DNA of 13,195 nt, from NCBI GenBank assembly GCA_027382625.1, contig JAJKFJ010024587.1, forward strand, positions 1-13,195, read 5' to 3'. Positions 1-8,702 of this stretch are shown here, piece by piece. How positions within the stretch are numbered: position 1 is the stretch's first letter; each line of letters begins with the position of its first letter. Under the pieces are notes generated by a model, which saw only the letters and a program-made list of their open reading frames with translations, was not told the DNA's origin and ran no database searches. Position numbers and translations under genes: made by a program. Origin of the DNA: Tetmemena sp. SeJ-2015 (lineage: Eukaryota; Ciliophora; Spirotrichea; Sporadotrichida; Oxytrichidae).

Positions 1-145
1 ACAGACACTCCTGACGCCTACTACTATCGGAAGATAGGTAGCAACTCCCTATCCTCGCTCCCTAGAGCAATGAGAATCTTTGTGCTCATCCTAATAAACT
101 TATCTCAAAGTTTAGCGCAGGTAGATCGGTCGGGATGAAAGTTAA
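1..145. other. GC-richer island, possible macronuclear-destined segment, frame unresolved
   Basis: This stretch is nearly half G+C, against well under a third in the next 650 bases, and the change near base 145 is abrupt. With TAA/TAG as glutamine, plus frame 1 is open from base 1 to a TGA at 136-138. From ATG 76 it gives a signal-peptide-like start, MRIFVLILINLSQSLAQ. Plus frame 2 is open to a TGA near 75 and ends VATPYPRSLEQ. One minus frame is open across the whole island. I cannot choose between them. Inference: the cut end of a retained gene segment whose partner lies outside the window. No telomere repeat or recognisable pointer marks the edge. Confidence 0.35.
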
Positions 146-803
146 ATTTGTATTAGTAAAGAGCCTTAATATACATTTATAAACCTACCTGAAGGGAGTT
201 AAATATAGCCGGCTAAACATTGACACTCTAAAACCAACTACAAATTATTTAATTTAGGTAGGGGGTATAACTCCTCCTTCAAATTAATTATTTTATTTCA
301 ATTTTGAAAATCAAATCTATATTTATAATACTGTTTTTTGTTATACTAAAAATAAATGTTTTCTGTAATGAAAAGTACTGTTTTTTCCCCTAATAGATAA
401 CTTATTCTATATCAATTAAAATTATAAAATTCCCGATAAGATTCACCTATGCATTTATCATTTTAAAGATATATATTCTGAAATATTTTTTAAAATATAT
501 TTTCAACTAGCTTGAGCCCTTATAAATCTTAGATGAGGAATCAGATAAAATTTTTACCATTGGCTCTTAAATTTGAAAGTTCTGCAAAATGAATTCTTGT
601 TTCTTGACATTGTGCATATAAAATTTATTTAACTCAATTATAAGATAACCAAATAGAGAGAATTAATATTTAACTCTTTAGTTTTTATGCTTTTTCTCAC
701 GTAAAAACATATACATAATAAATAAAAATAAATCATTATGTATTGAGCCATATGTTACCCAAGATTTAAAAGCAAAGAACACTAGTTACTGTAGAAATAG
801 GAT
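146..803. other. AT-rich stretch without recognisable gene
   Basis: Very AT-rich sequence with T and A runs, and no long frame even when TGA is the only stop. The one structure seen is an imperfect inverted repeat near 190-290: CTGAAGGGAGTTA on the left, and TAACTCCTCCTTCA on the right. It could form a weak hairpin. The stretch most resembles internal eliminated sequence or intergenic germline DNA. Confidence 0.5.
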
Positions 804-1302
804 TATGGGATGAATAGGATTAGATGATAGGAGAAATGCTGATAGAAATACATCTTTTCAAACATACAGAAGCGCACTGACTAGTATTTATGAAGTAGTA
901 GAACTAATTTCCAACCCTTAGTTCAAAATTTTGAGCTCTTGGCGAAGTTCATGCTATATAAGGTGAGATGTAGGTGTCCTCCATTTCAATTTGAGCGCAT
1001 TAATTTTTTACCATTATCTTTCCTATTGTTTCCAAATCTTTTAAATTATTGCGAATGCTATAGTACCTTTAAATAGTTCTGGAGAGCAAAGTTTTTGGGT
1101 TTTTATATCTCAAAAATGTATAAGTGTCACAAATCTTATCCTGAGTTACTGTTGCTGCTCCTGCTCATCTGTTTCAAAATCCCATTTTCATTAATTATTT
1201 TCGAAATTAATTTATCTCATTTTAATCAGCTGCTTTTAAATATACATTCTTTTTGTATTTCTATCAACATTTCTGCTATCATCTAATCCTATTCATCCCA
1301 TA
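804..1302. mobile_element. 499-bp element with 49-bp terminal inverted repeats
   Basis: The left arm 804-852 (beginning TATGGGATGAATAGGATTAG) is the reverse complement of the right arm 1254-1302, matching at 47 of 49 bases. Both outer ends finish in TA, which fits insertion at a TA dinucleotide as in the Tc1/mariner superfamily. The interior is only about 400 bp and codes for no recognisable transposase, so this looks like a non-autonomous, MITE-like element. A 63-codon frame at 1095-1286 lies inside and runs into the right arm; its T-rich, hydrophobic translation is not convincing. The core GGATGAATA is shared with the TIR of the element at 6116-7124 and with a solo end at 8701. The arms are seen directly; the mobility class is inferred. 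Confidence 0.85.
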
Positions 1303-2020
1303 TATTATTAACTGATTAAGCTATTATTAAAAATCAATTTTCATTATAATAATATTAAACCTTAAAAAATTAATAAAAGGTAGAATTTAAATAGTTTTCA
1401 TTTAATTATAAGACCCTCTAAAAGATTAATTAACTCAAGTTTATAAATTTTTAGTCGTTTCTGGTTTAGATTTACTTTTAACGCGAGGATTTTTAAATTG
1501 GCAGGAAGGAGAACTAAAATCCCACCCTAAATCTTTTCCCTTTATTTTTACTATGTTTCATTTTAATTATTTAAATTTTATAAACTTTTCTTTTTTAATT
1601 TTGATAATAATTTCTTTCATCGATAAATATTCTTCTTGTTGATAATTTGTTATAAGGATATAAAACCAAATTATTTTCATTACCTCCAATAGACAGCTAT
1701 GATTTTTTTATTGCGTATTGTTTACTAAAATATCTATCATAATGAATCTATAATCCTTTCATTGATAAATTAATTTGACATGATAAAATAAATATGGTTC
1801 TATGACTCACTGTATTAAAAGAGTTCGTTCTAACCTAATTTTGAATTGATCTTTACTAATTCGAAGAATCATTTTCCAAGTACTAATTATTTGATGAATC
1901 AAATTCTTTTTACGAAGTTATTCATCACTCTGAAATTCTCATAATCTCATCTTATTTCTTTGCTTTTCTTATATAAAATATTAATTTCTATTTAAATTTC
2001 CATTAAGATCAATTATTTAT
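1303..2020. other. AT-rich stretch without recognisable gene
   Basis: Highly AT-rich sequence between the TIR element and the end of the minus-strand decayed frame. I see no repeat copy, RNA gene or convincing coding segment on either strand, even with TAA and TAG read as glutamine. Confidence 0.45.
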
Positions 2021-3691
2021 TCAAAAACGTTTGCATCTTCTATTTTCTTATAAATACTGCATAGTGGATCTCAAAGTCTTCTTTTTATTAATTTTAACTT
2101 ATGTCTGTCTCCTTCTACTTCGGACTTTTAATCGATAGTACTTAATTAAGGTAATTTATTGAAAATGTCTTATTTCATTAGCAGGTCTTTGGCTAATTTG
2201 TTAAGTCTATTCTTTTTTATATAGTGGCGATTTCTACTTTTATTTATTAAGATTAGGACTCATTAATCTCAACAGTAGTAACAGCTAATCTGATTACTGA
2301 AATTTATTCTTATAGCCGCTCTTAATCACATTTTTGAAGATTTTTTGAAGATTAAGAGTTTTTAAGTGAGTAGTTTTATAATGAATTATATTTTTAATCA
2401 ATTAAATGAATAACTTTTATAAAATTGCTTTATTATAGTAGGAATTTTAATTAAAATTGGTGATTGGTTAAATTAATAATAGAGAGTTGTAAAATAGTGA
2501 CACTTGAAATCGCAGATTCACTCCCTAATTTGTAGCTTGTTCGATAGCTTTTTGAAAATTAATATGAGTTTCTTCTTTAATCATCTTCGTAGCACCTCTT
2601 AGCAGCGAGATATGACTCACGCATTCTTCTTGTTCATCTTCATCTTCTTCATTAAAACTTGTGTCGCTTATAACTATTGACTGAGCGCTCCCACACAAAA
2701 GTTACAAGGATGATAAGTTCTTAGAATTTTATGCTGAATCAAATGGTATAATAATTATTTATATTGGACACACTTCAACAGTCGCTCATTTCTTCCATTT
2801 TAATTTAAAATTTAATTCTCTTTCACATTAAATTCTCAGTTATATTTGCAAATCATGAGTAGCATATAAAAATTAATAATTATTAAGTGATGAATTAAGA
2901 TCTGAAAGTATAGAATCAAAATTGAAATCGTAATCTGAGTAGATGAATTTAAATGAGTAAGATTGCCCTTTTTGCCAAAATGAAATGGAAAAGTAGTGTC
3001 CTTAGAATAGGTATTTCATTCTAATTCCACTAAAATTTCGTAGTTTTATCAGCAGATCCGACTCGTTTAATTAATTTATTATTAATTAAAATATAGTTTC
3101 CACAATCAAGCATCTTAATTAAGATAAAGTCATCCACTCTCGTAATTAAAAAAATATTCCAGATTGAATGATATTCTAAAATCTTAAAAGAAGTAGTTAG
3201 CAGCATCCTCTTCCTAGAGAAATATTCTTAGATTAATTATTTCACCTAAGCTTTTTTTATTCCGAATCTCTAGTTATCATATTGAATTGAGGAAAGGAAT
3301 TTATTTTTAAGTTTAATTATATTATTAATTTGGCATAGTTTTAAGTTGTGATTTAGAAATCTAAAAGCTAGAAATCTTCACCTATTTCCTATCACTCTAT
3401 AAAAAAGTTATTGCTTTATGAAAGCTGTATAAATTTTATTTTGACTTCATTAGCTGTAATGTAGTCCAAATATCTATAAGATTAATTTGCAGTATATTTA
3501 TATCTAAACATTTTAAATGAATAGTCTAAGTTTTATTTTATGATTTAATTATTAGTTTTAGGTATTAAAGAAGGAATTTTGAAAACTCCTTACAAATAAA
3601 TAAAGTACATTTCTGCAAGATAATACATTACTTAAGTGCACATGCAAAAGTCCAGGACTTTGATATTGAGACAGTGAAATATGAAAGGTGC
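2021..3691 (-). pseudogene. Long decayed reading frame (ciliate code), unknown protein
   Basis: With TAA/TAG as Gln, one minus frame runs from 3691 to a TGA at 2021-2023, 556 codons, interrupted only by TGA at 3392-3394, 3242-3244 and 2786-2788. The pieces are 99, 49, 151 and 254 codons. By eye the other two frames of this strand carry roughly four times as many TGAs each. The translation is rich in N, Q, I, K and Y. It includes stretches such as RNFSGIRMKYLFQGHYFS and IYSDYDFNFDSILSDLNSS, then an acidic run (EEDEDEQEE), and a basic end (KVRSRRRQTQVKINKKK). I recognise no family. The TGA at 2786 is CGA in repeat copy 3 (6668-6670), which fits a decayed Arg codon. The frame spans repeat copy 1 (2433-2845), so the coding look could partly belong to the repeat. 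AT-rich chance openness is the main alternative. Confidence 0.35.
2433..2845 (-). repeat. Dispersed ~400-bp repeat, copy 1
   Basis: One of four diverged copies (others at 5029-5399, 6623-7010 and 7296-7691). On the minus strand it starts with a sequence like TATAGCTGAGAATTTAAT and ends near AAATTCCTACTA. Landmarks shared with copy 3 include TTTGATTCAGCA, GTGTGGGAGCGCTCAGTCA, AAGTTATAAGCGTCACAAG and an acidic GAA/GAT run. Read in ciliate code it gives PFDSAQNSKNLSSLQLLCG, an acidic run, LLRGATKMIKEETHINF, then AIEQATNQGVNLRFQ, all of which have counterparts in other copies. It lies inside the long minus frame at 2021-3691. Origin unknown; it may be a mobile element carrying a small gene, or a fragment of a larger element. 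Confidence 0.8.
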
Positions 3692-3720
3692 TCATTAATT
3701 AATGTATTTTAGAACTCAAA

Positions 3721-3817
3721 GGGTTAGAATGAGGACTTGAACAAATTAAACCCTCATCTATCTCTCACTCTGAGTCTTTTCCATATGCTATACAGTGCTA
3801 AGCTAAAAGGTTACCCC
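3721..3817 (-). other. tRNA-like sequence with A-box and B-box matches
   Basis: On the minus strand, TAGCTTAGCACTG (3793-3805) matches a tRNA A-box with a short GCT/AGC D-stem, and GTTCAAGTCC (3733-3742) matches a B-box. The ends GGGGTAA (3811-3817) and TTCTAACCC (3721-3729) can pair at about five of seven acceptor positions. TGAGG and CCTCA would form a proper T-stem if ten bases between them were absent. I find no good anticodon arm, and the spacing to the acceptor is five bases too long. It is therefore at most a decayed tRNA or a tRNA-derived element, and may be chance. It sits just upstream of the long minus frame. Confidence 0.2.
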
Positions 3818-3846
3818 GCTGATTAGGTTTATAGGAAAATAGATGA

Positions 3847-4069
3847 TAGAGGCTTTCCGACCAGACTTTGAGACTTGAAGGTGAAAAATGCTTTCTTCAA
3901 GTCGAATTATGCAAAAATGGCTTATCATTCAAACCGTAACAAAATTTGTTCACAAAAGAACAAGCTATCTTCGGCTGTGCAAGAGACTTAGGCCATTAAC
4001 AGTATTAACCAATTCAATTGCTCCTTTGAGTATCAATAAAAAGAAAGTAGGTTTGAAATAGAGCTATGA
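3847..4069 (+). CDS. Coding-like island, unknown protein fragment, frame uncertain
   Basis: A GC-richer patch in AT-rich DNA in which two overlapping plus frames look coding under the ciliate code. Frame A (3847-4029, ends TGA) contains LSDQTLRLEGEKCFLQVELC and FTKEQAIFGCARDLGH, with three TAA codons and one TAG read as Gln. Frame B (3872-4069, ends TGA) contains KVKNAFFKSNYAKMAYHS and NKLSSAVQETQAINSINQF. I slightly prefer A for its mixed residue content. Neither has a start codon that fits, so this would be an internal or terminal gene segment joined to others after DNA rearrangement. No family is recognised. Confidence 0.35.
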
Positions 4070-5028
4070 ACTTGGCACTTCTACTGTTCTTTCAGATATG
4101 GGTCTCCTCATTTTTCACTTATCCTTTATTATATATTCACAAGATTTTATTATGGACAAACATAGGCAATCCTTGTAATAGCCCCTATTTTAAGACACAA
4201 ATTAATGGCCAATAAATCTCTTTACGAGCTTAAAGCAGATACTTTTGCTGCAAAATGGATCTAGACTTTAACTAAAAAATTCGATTTGTTTTTTGCATTT
4301 ATTTATCTCGAGATAATTTTTTAATCAGTGAGCATGTATAAATTATTTTGTCTTATGTTTAAGTAACATTAGAATTTCACTTTCCCATCGATGGCTTGAA
4401 ACTTTCATAACCTCTCAATAAATATTCTAAGTGCCTCTCATTCTCATCGATTAATCTTCAATAAATATAGACAAATATAAACTTTAGAATAGCAAATCTC
4501 TTCTTTTTATTTCTATTATTCAACAACGCCTCTAAAATTACTAATGAATATGAGTTTAGCCTATTCCTAGGGTATAGTAATAATATTCAATAATTAATAA
4601 AGTTATTTATTTTATTAACCTAATATGATTAAAAGAAGATAAATTTATTCATATTATTTAGGTCGTTAACTATTTGGCTCCTTACTAGTCTTTCGAAACA
4701 TGATAAGACGCATTTTTACATTCTAAATCCAATCATCTTGAAGCTGTTATTATTGTATTATTTTAAAATTATGCTTTCCTGTTGTTATTAGATTTCAAAA
4801 AATATTTCGGCTAAATAAATTCTTACTACTTTAAGAATTTACTTGGAAAGATATACACTTTGATATAATCAAAAATATTTTATGTTTTTGCCTTCTTAAT
4901 TTTTTACTTTCTTCGAGATCTTTTGTTAACGTCTTGAATATTTTTAGTTGTAATGAAATATTTAACCGTTTGCATCATTATTTATATGAAATAAACTCTA
5001 AATATAATAAAAATAAATTTAGAGTTAA
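4070..5028. other. AT-rich stretch with one perfect hairpin
   Basis: Almost entirely AT-rich, with no frame or RNA gene I can support. At 4994-5003 and 5017-5026 the 10-base arms AACTCTAAAT and ATTTAGAGTT form a perfect stem with a 13-base loop, ending directly beside repeat copy 2. It may mark an element edge. Confidence 0.5.
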
Positions 5029-5399
5029 TTATAGTTAAAATTTAAATGAAAATCGGAATTAAATAATAAATGAGGAGTTGTAAAATGTTTTCCGGTAAAT
5101 TTTGAGATAACTCATCCAATATGGTGCTTGTTCTATAGCTCTTCAAATTATAAGATGAGTTTTCTCTTCCATCATTACGATAGGAGAAAACTATTAAAAG
5201 ATATTGATGACTTTGTATCTTATGACAGAGGTAATTCACTACACAGACATCCTACGAAAAAGTTGCAAGGATCAAAATTTCTTACAATTTGATACTTTAT
5301 CGAATAGTAATAAATTAAACCTAAAAGCTCACACTTCAACTGCCAGGAATTATAAATTTATTAATTTAATTCTCTTTTTTATTAAATTCTCAGCTATAC
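5029..5399 (-). repeat. Dispersed ~400-bp repeat, copy 2
   Basis: A diverged minus-strand copy of the family. The outer edge near 5399 reads (minus strand) TATAGCTGAGAATTTAATAA, and the shared track TTAATAAAAAAGAGAATTAA follows as in copy 4. The conserved coding part appears as MEEKTHL, then RAIEQAP and KTFYNSSFII, aligning to KEETHINF, KAIEQAT and SLFYNSLLLI of copy 1. The acidic run is lost and TGA codons interrupt, so this copy is a relic. Short standard-code frames at 5042-5239 (minus) and 5204-5410 (plus) are by-products of the repeat. Confidence 0.75.
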
Positions 5400-5656
5400 T
5401 AAAGACTTGACCAGAGAGTAATTTTTTGTTAAAAGATAAAGAAATATGATAATTGAATCCTTCAAAAAAATGAAGCCTCATTTTCTTCCAAAAAAATTAT
5501 ATGTTGAGAAGGATTTCATTTTCGTATATAAATAAACTTTAATTTACAAGAAAATTTCTTCTGAATGATTATAGTTTAAAGAATTTAATAGTCTTCAATA
5601 TTTTTAAAGCTAAGAATAAATTACAGTTAACAGAAGTTTGAAAGTATCAATTTTGA

Positions 5657-5959
5657 TAGTTATTTAAATTTTAAATCTAATTTGATTTCTTTAATTTTTA
5701 CGATGAAAATGCTCAGCATTTCGCTTCAGATCCTTCAAATCACAACAATCAACATCATTCACAGCATGGTTAATCATCTGATTAATCGTCTTCTGACTCT
5801 GATGACTCCTCTGATTCCTCTGATTCCGATGACATGAGTGAGAGACAAAGGAGCAAGAACTACGAGAAAGGATATATATATTCAACTCCTGCAAAAGTTA
5901 TTTCATAAAAAGCTATAACTACTAGACGCTCTATGAAATAAACTCTTTGCCCTTAATGA
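5657..5959 (+). CDS. Acidic Ser/Asp-rich protein C-terminus, probable gene segment (MDS)
   Basis: Best coding segment in the window. The frame is open after TGA 5654-5656 and clearly coding from about 5702 to TGA 5957-5959. Residues in order: DENAQHFASDPSNHNNQHHS, then a Gln/Ser stretch, then SSSDSDDSSDSSDSDD, then basic MSERQRSKNYEKG, and a tail with STPAKVISQKAITTRRSMK ending PQ-stop. Five TAA codons within 5702-5956 fall where Gln fits well, which is the clearest sign of the ciliate nuclear code. A Ser/Asp run followed by a basic tail is common in nuclear or nucleolar proteins, but no family can be named. The left edge (5657-5700) turns AT-rich, so the real segment probably begins there at an excision junction. 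No 5' part of this gene is identified nearby. The standard-code frame on the opposite strand (5691-5894) is a shadow. Confidence 0.65.
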
Positions 5960-6115
5960 TTAACACTGATGCTTGTTAAAATTAAATACAAATAAAAAAT
6001 TTTAGACCATAAAATAATAGGAATTTTCATATTTATTATTTTAAAATTAGAAATATGAAAGTAATAAGATAACCTTCATCTCAGGATTAGATAATTTAAC
6101 AACTGATTTTTCATG

Positions 6116-7124
6116 TATTATAGGATGAATAAGTTTGTATTATCGCTGGTTGCTGAAATTGAAATTAATTCTTCATCATTTCATAACTAAACAGTAATAA
6201 TTTTGCTGATAAATAATTAAAAGAGTGTAAAATGGTTATGAACATAGTGCGCTAATCTCTTTCACCCATCTGAGTTTGTAAGAGATTGAACTTAGAAAAT
6301 GAATTTAAGTAAACCTTTTTTGCCTAATTATAATTTTGAAGATAATTAATGAGTTAAGCTCAATTTTATGATATTTAATGTTTTATTCATCCTAAATGCA
6401 GGTTTTCTAAACACTTTGAATTTCAATAAAAAGCGATAACCACAGTTATGAAACCTAATGAAGACAAAATCACAAGTATATAGCATGACTCAATAGACTT
6501 GGTAAGTATTTTTTGATATTTTTCCTTTTTGATTAGTGGCTATTAAGAGGATATCAATTCAAAATTAAGATATCGGAAAACAATCTCTAGAATTGAAAGA
6601 TTAAAGTAAATGAACTACTATCTTATAGCTGAGAATTTAATTAGATATTAAATTAAAATTGAAGAAACGAGTGGCAGTTAAAGTTTGTTAAATTTAAACA
6701 ATTATTACACCATTCGATTCAGCATTAAATTCTAAGAACTTTTTATCCTTGCAACTTTATTGTGGGAGCGCTCAGTCAAGAGTTATAAGCGTCACAAGTT
6801 CTGAAGACGATGATGATGAGGATGAAGAGGAGTGACATACTGAGAGATACTACGAAGATGATTGAAGAAGAATATCATATTAATTTTTGATTCTCTATTG
6901 AAATCGCTGCATATCAGGGTGTGAATCAGCGATTTCAACTGACACGAATTTGCAACTCTCAAGTTATTATTTTAACAAATGACCGATTTAAATTAAAATT
7001 CCTACTACATTGTGGAACCTGCGCTAGTTAATTTCAAATACTATATCGCTAAAACTCCTTCATCTATTTTTTATTTTTGAAAAACATCAAGCATCGATAA
7101 CGCAATCTTATTCATCCTATAATA
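6116..7124. mobile_element. ~1-kb element with 33-bp terminal inverted repeats
   Basis: The left arm 6116-6148 begins TATTATAGGATGAATAAG; the reverse complement of the right arm 7092-7124 begins identically and matches at 29 of 33 positions overall (the rest reads TTTGTATTATCGCTG against ATTGCGTTATCGATG). TA lies at both edges. The core GGATGAATA is the same as in the element at 804-1302, so both may be moved by the same transposase. The interior holds repeat copy 3 on the plus strand and about 470 bp of AT-rich sequence without a recognisable gene. A third motif copy, TATTCATCCTA, lies inside at about 6384. Confidence 0.65.
6623..7010 (+). repeat. Dispersed ~400-bp repeat, copy 3, with decayed ORF
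   Basis: The only plus-strand copy. Under the ciliate code frame 6614-6835 reads KKRVAVKVC, PFDSALNSKNFLSLQLYCG, SAQSRVISVTSSE and an acidic run DDDDEDEEE, then TGA. After a frameshift the family C-terminal part follows: ILRDTTKMIEEEYHINF, TGA 6888-6890, then AAYQGVNQRFQLTRICNS. That frame stays open to TGA 7152-7154. The acidic run is kept against copy 1 although most of its codons differ, which hints at past selection on the protein. It lies inside the TIR element at 6116-7124. Function unknown. Confidence 0.8.
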
Positions 7125-7295
7125 AATATTATTTCTTCAAGGAATAAGATGTGAGTGCTTTAAAGATGTTACTTAAATTTATATTTGATTTGTTTCACTA
7201 ATATAATTTAAGTATTTAACATCGACCTAGTAATTTACTCGCAAAGGATTTTAAACAATTTACTCTTATTTTATATTATAAAATACAACATTTTT

Positions 7296-7691
7296 GTGGA
7301 AGATTAATTAAATCTATGATTATTTAAAATAATAAATGGAGAATTGCAACTTCGCGGCAGTTGAAATTATTGATTCAGCCCCTGTTCGATAGCTCTAAAA
7401 AATTACTATGATTTTCTTCTTTAATTAACATCTCAACACCTCTCAGTAGCGAGAAAAGATGAGCGCGAAATCTAAGAGACCAAATATTAGCCTTTTTAAA
7501 TCTTCTGCCTCTTATAAATTTGAAATTGAGCGATCCTACACAATAGCTGCAATGATCTAAAATTCTAAATATTATGCTTAATTAATGGTATAATGATTAT
7601 TTATTTCTGAGATAGTTTAGCAGCCACTGATTTGCTCCATTTTAATTTAATATCTCATTTAATTCTCTTTTTTATTAAATTCTCGGATATA
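7296..7691 (-). repeat. Dispersed ~400-bp repeat, copy 4
   Basis: A minus-strand copy facing copy 3. In ciliate code about 105 codons are open from the edge at 7691 to TGA 7375-7377. They include KRELNEILNQNGANQ, CVGSLNFKF, FSLLRGVEMLIKEENHSNF, and after a one-base shift RAIEQGLNQQFQLPRSCNS. These align with copies 1 and 3, although the acidic run is replaced by a basic stretch (IRGRRFKKANIW) owing to frameshift or divergence. The nucleotide edge TTAATAAAAAAGAGAATTAA is very well preserved. Confidence 0.75.
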
Positions 7692-8299
7692 TTGTTTTTT
7701 TAATTAAAAAAAAAATAATTTTACCATTAAAAAAAATTAATTTTCTGAATGTGATTAATTATGGAATATTAAATTTATAATATTGTATGCTTTGGAGGGC
7801 TATTGATAAAATAATTTTAATAAACTAGGCAATAATAATTTAAAAATGGGCCCATGTTTGAAGAGTATAATATTATATAATAAAACTATAAAATAAAATT
7901 CAAGTTTCTTTATATTTTAATTTTTCAGAGCGATTTTTTAATTAAAACAGACTAGTACTCCATATTTATAAAATTGTTGTCATAATCATATTGATTAGAT
8001 TTAAATTACTTGTAATCTTACAAATTATTATATTCATCATTAAAGACTCACTAACGATTTTCACAACAAAGTTATTCTTGAATGATAGCTAAAATAATTG
8101 TATAAGTCATAATTTAGAAGTCAAAAATATTTTGTGAAATCAACTAATTTATAAAATAATGTTTGTCTTGCAATAATTTTCAAATCATTTTTTAAGACGA
8201 CGTCAGAAGCTTTGAAACCTATGGTCTTTTTTGTATTCTTATCAGTTTAAATAATTTTCTCTATCATATGTATTTAAGTCTAGGAATTATTTACATACA
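7692..8299. other. AT-rich stretch without recognisable gene
   Basis: Very AT-rich DNA with long A and T runs (for example 7695-7735). No coding island, RNA gene or TIR is seen. A minus frame from the element to the right stays open into this stretch as far as TGA 8264-8266, but its translation there is not convincing. Confidence 0.5.
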
Positions 8300-8334
8300 A
8301 CTAAATTTTGAAATTCTGATTTTTTATTCTTATC

Positions 8335-8658
8335 CGTTCAGCCCCGATTTTCTCACTGGCAAGAAAGCCAAGTCTTCCAGTGTGTAGCCACTGTTTTAGT
8401 CTTTTTACTGAACTTTAGAGAAGTGGCTTCAAATCCATCCATGATTGGCATGGTTATCGAGAACATTCCCTATAATTGTGGGATTTAATAAGTCTGTAAA
8501 ATTATCTTCTTTTTTTCCCAAATTTTTGTAGCAATACTCGGCCGACAAGGAGCACTTATAGTACCAAGTTTTATAACTGATGACAAGAGCTTCGTCCTCG
8601 TTCGTCCACGCTTTACAGAAGGAGACTGAAAATTTTTTTGAAAAATCGGGGCTGAACG
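8335..8658. mobile_element. 324-bp element with perfect 17-bp TIRs
   Basis: CGTTCAGCCCCGATTTT at 8335-8351 is exactly inverted at 8642-8658. With one mismatch the arms extend to about 22 bases (TTAT[C/A]CGTTCAG). Further out, both flanks carry inverted versions of TAAGAA..ATAAAAAA..AGAATT, so the whole structure may span about 8300-8700. The inside is GC-richer (about 40%) than its surroundings. It may be a MITE-like element carrying captured or coding DNA, or a small retained segment framed by repeats. The inner pair AGCCACT / AGTGGCT (about 8385-8428) could add a hairpin. No telomere-like C4A4 repeat is present. Confidence 0.75.
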
Positions 8659-8659
8659 T
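8429..8659 (-). CDS. Coding-like frame inside the 324-bp TIR element
   Basis: A minus frame of 76 codons up to TGA 8429-8431. It includes FSPDFSKKFSVSF, KAWTNEDEALVISYKTWYY, KCSLSAEYCYKNLGKKEDNF and NPTIIGNVLDNHANHGWI. W-T-x-E-D-E-x-L is faintly reminiscent of a Myb/SANT-type helix start, but the rest of that domain is not clear. Beyond the TGA the same frame continues with SHFSKVQQKDQNSGYTLEDL and on to 8264. Both other-strand frames are also open for over 80 codons, one reading MIGMVIENIPYN and RPRFTEGD, so strand choice is uncertain. Balanced residue content is why this frame is preferred. Confidence 0.3.
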   Translation of the reverse strand, partial: TFSPDFSKKFSVSFCKAWTNEDEALVISYKTWYYKCSLSAEYCYKNLGKKEDNFTDLLNPTIIGNVLDNHANHGWI

Positions 8660-8664
8660 ATAAA

Positions 8665-8702
8665 ATAGCTAAGAATTAATAAAAAAGAGAATTAAATGAA
8701 TA
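8665..8702 (+). repeat. Edge fragment of the dispersed repeat (copy 5)
   Basis: ATAGCTAAGAATTAATAAAAAAGAGAATTAAATGA is nearly identical to the outer edge of repeat copies 2 and 4. The match stops where TATGGGATGAATACG (8701-8715) begins, the same end motif as the TIR element at 804. The repeat appears cut by a second element end. A weaker inverted version lies on the left of the 8335 element at about 8300-8334. Confidence 0.65.

Noticed and set aside
1095..1286. 63-codon frame with poly-leucine stretch
   Set aside because: It runs into the right TIR of the 804-1302 element, and T-rich DNA readily gives such hydrophobic translations.
5691..5894. Minus-strand frame of 67 codons, histidine- and serine-rich
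   Set aside because: It is the antisense of the far more convincing plus-strand acidic frame at 5657-5959.
8420..8445. GGCTTCAAATCC as a tRNA B-box inside the 324-bp element
   Set aside because: No A-box at proper spacing and no cloverleaf; a lone B-box match is common by chance.
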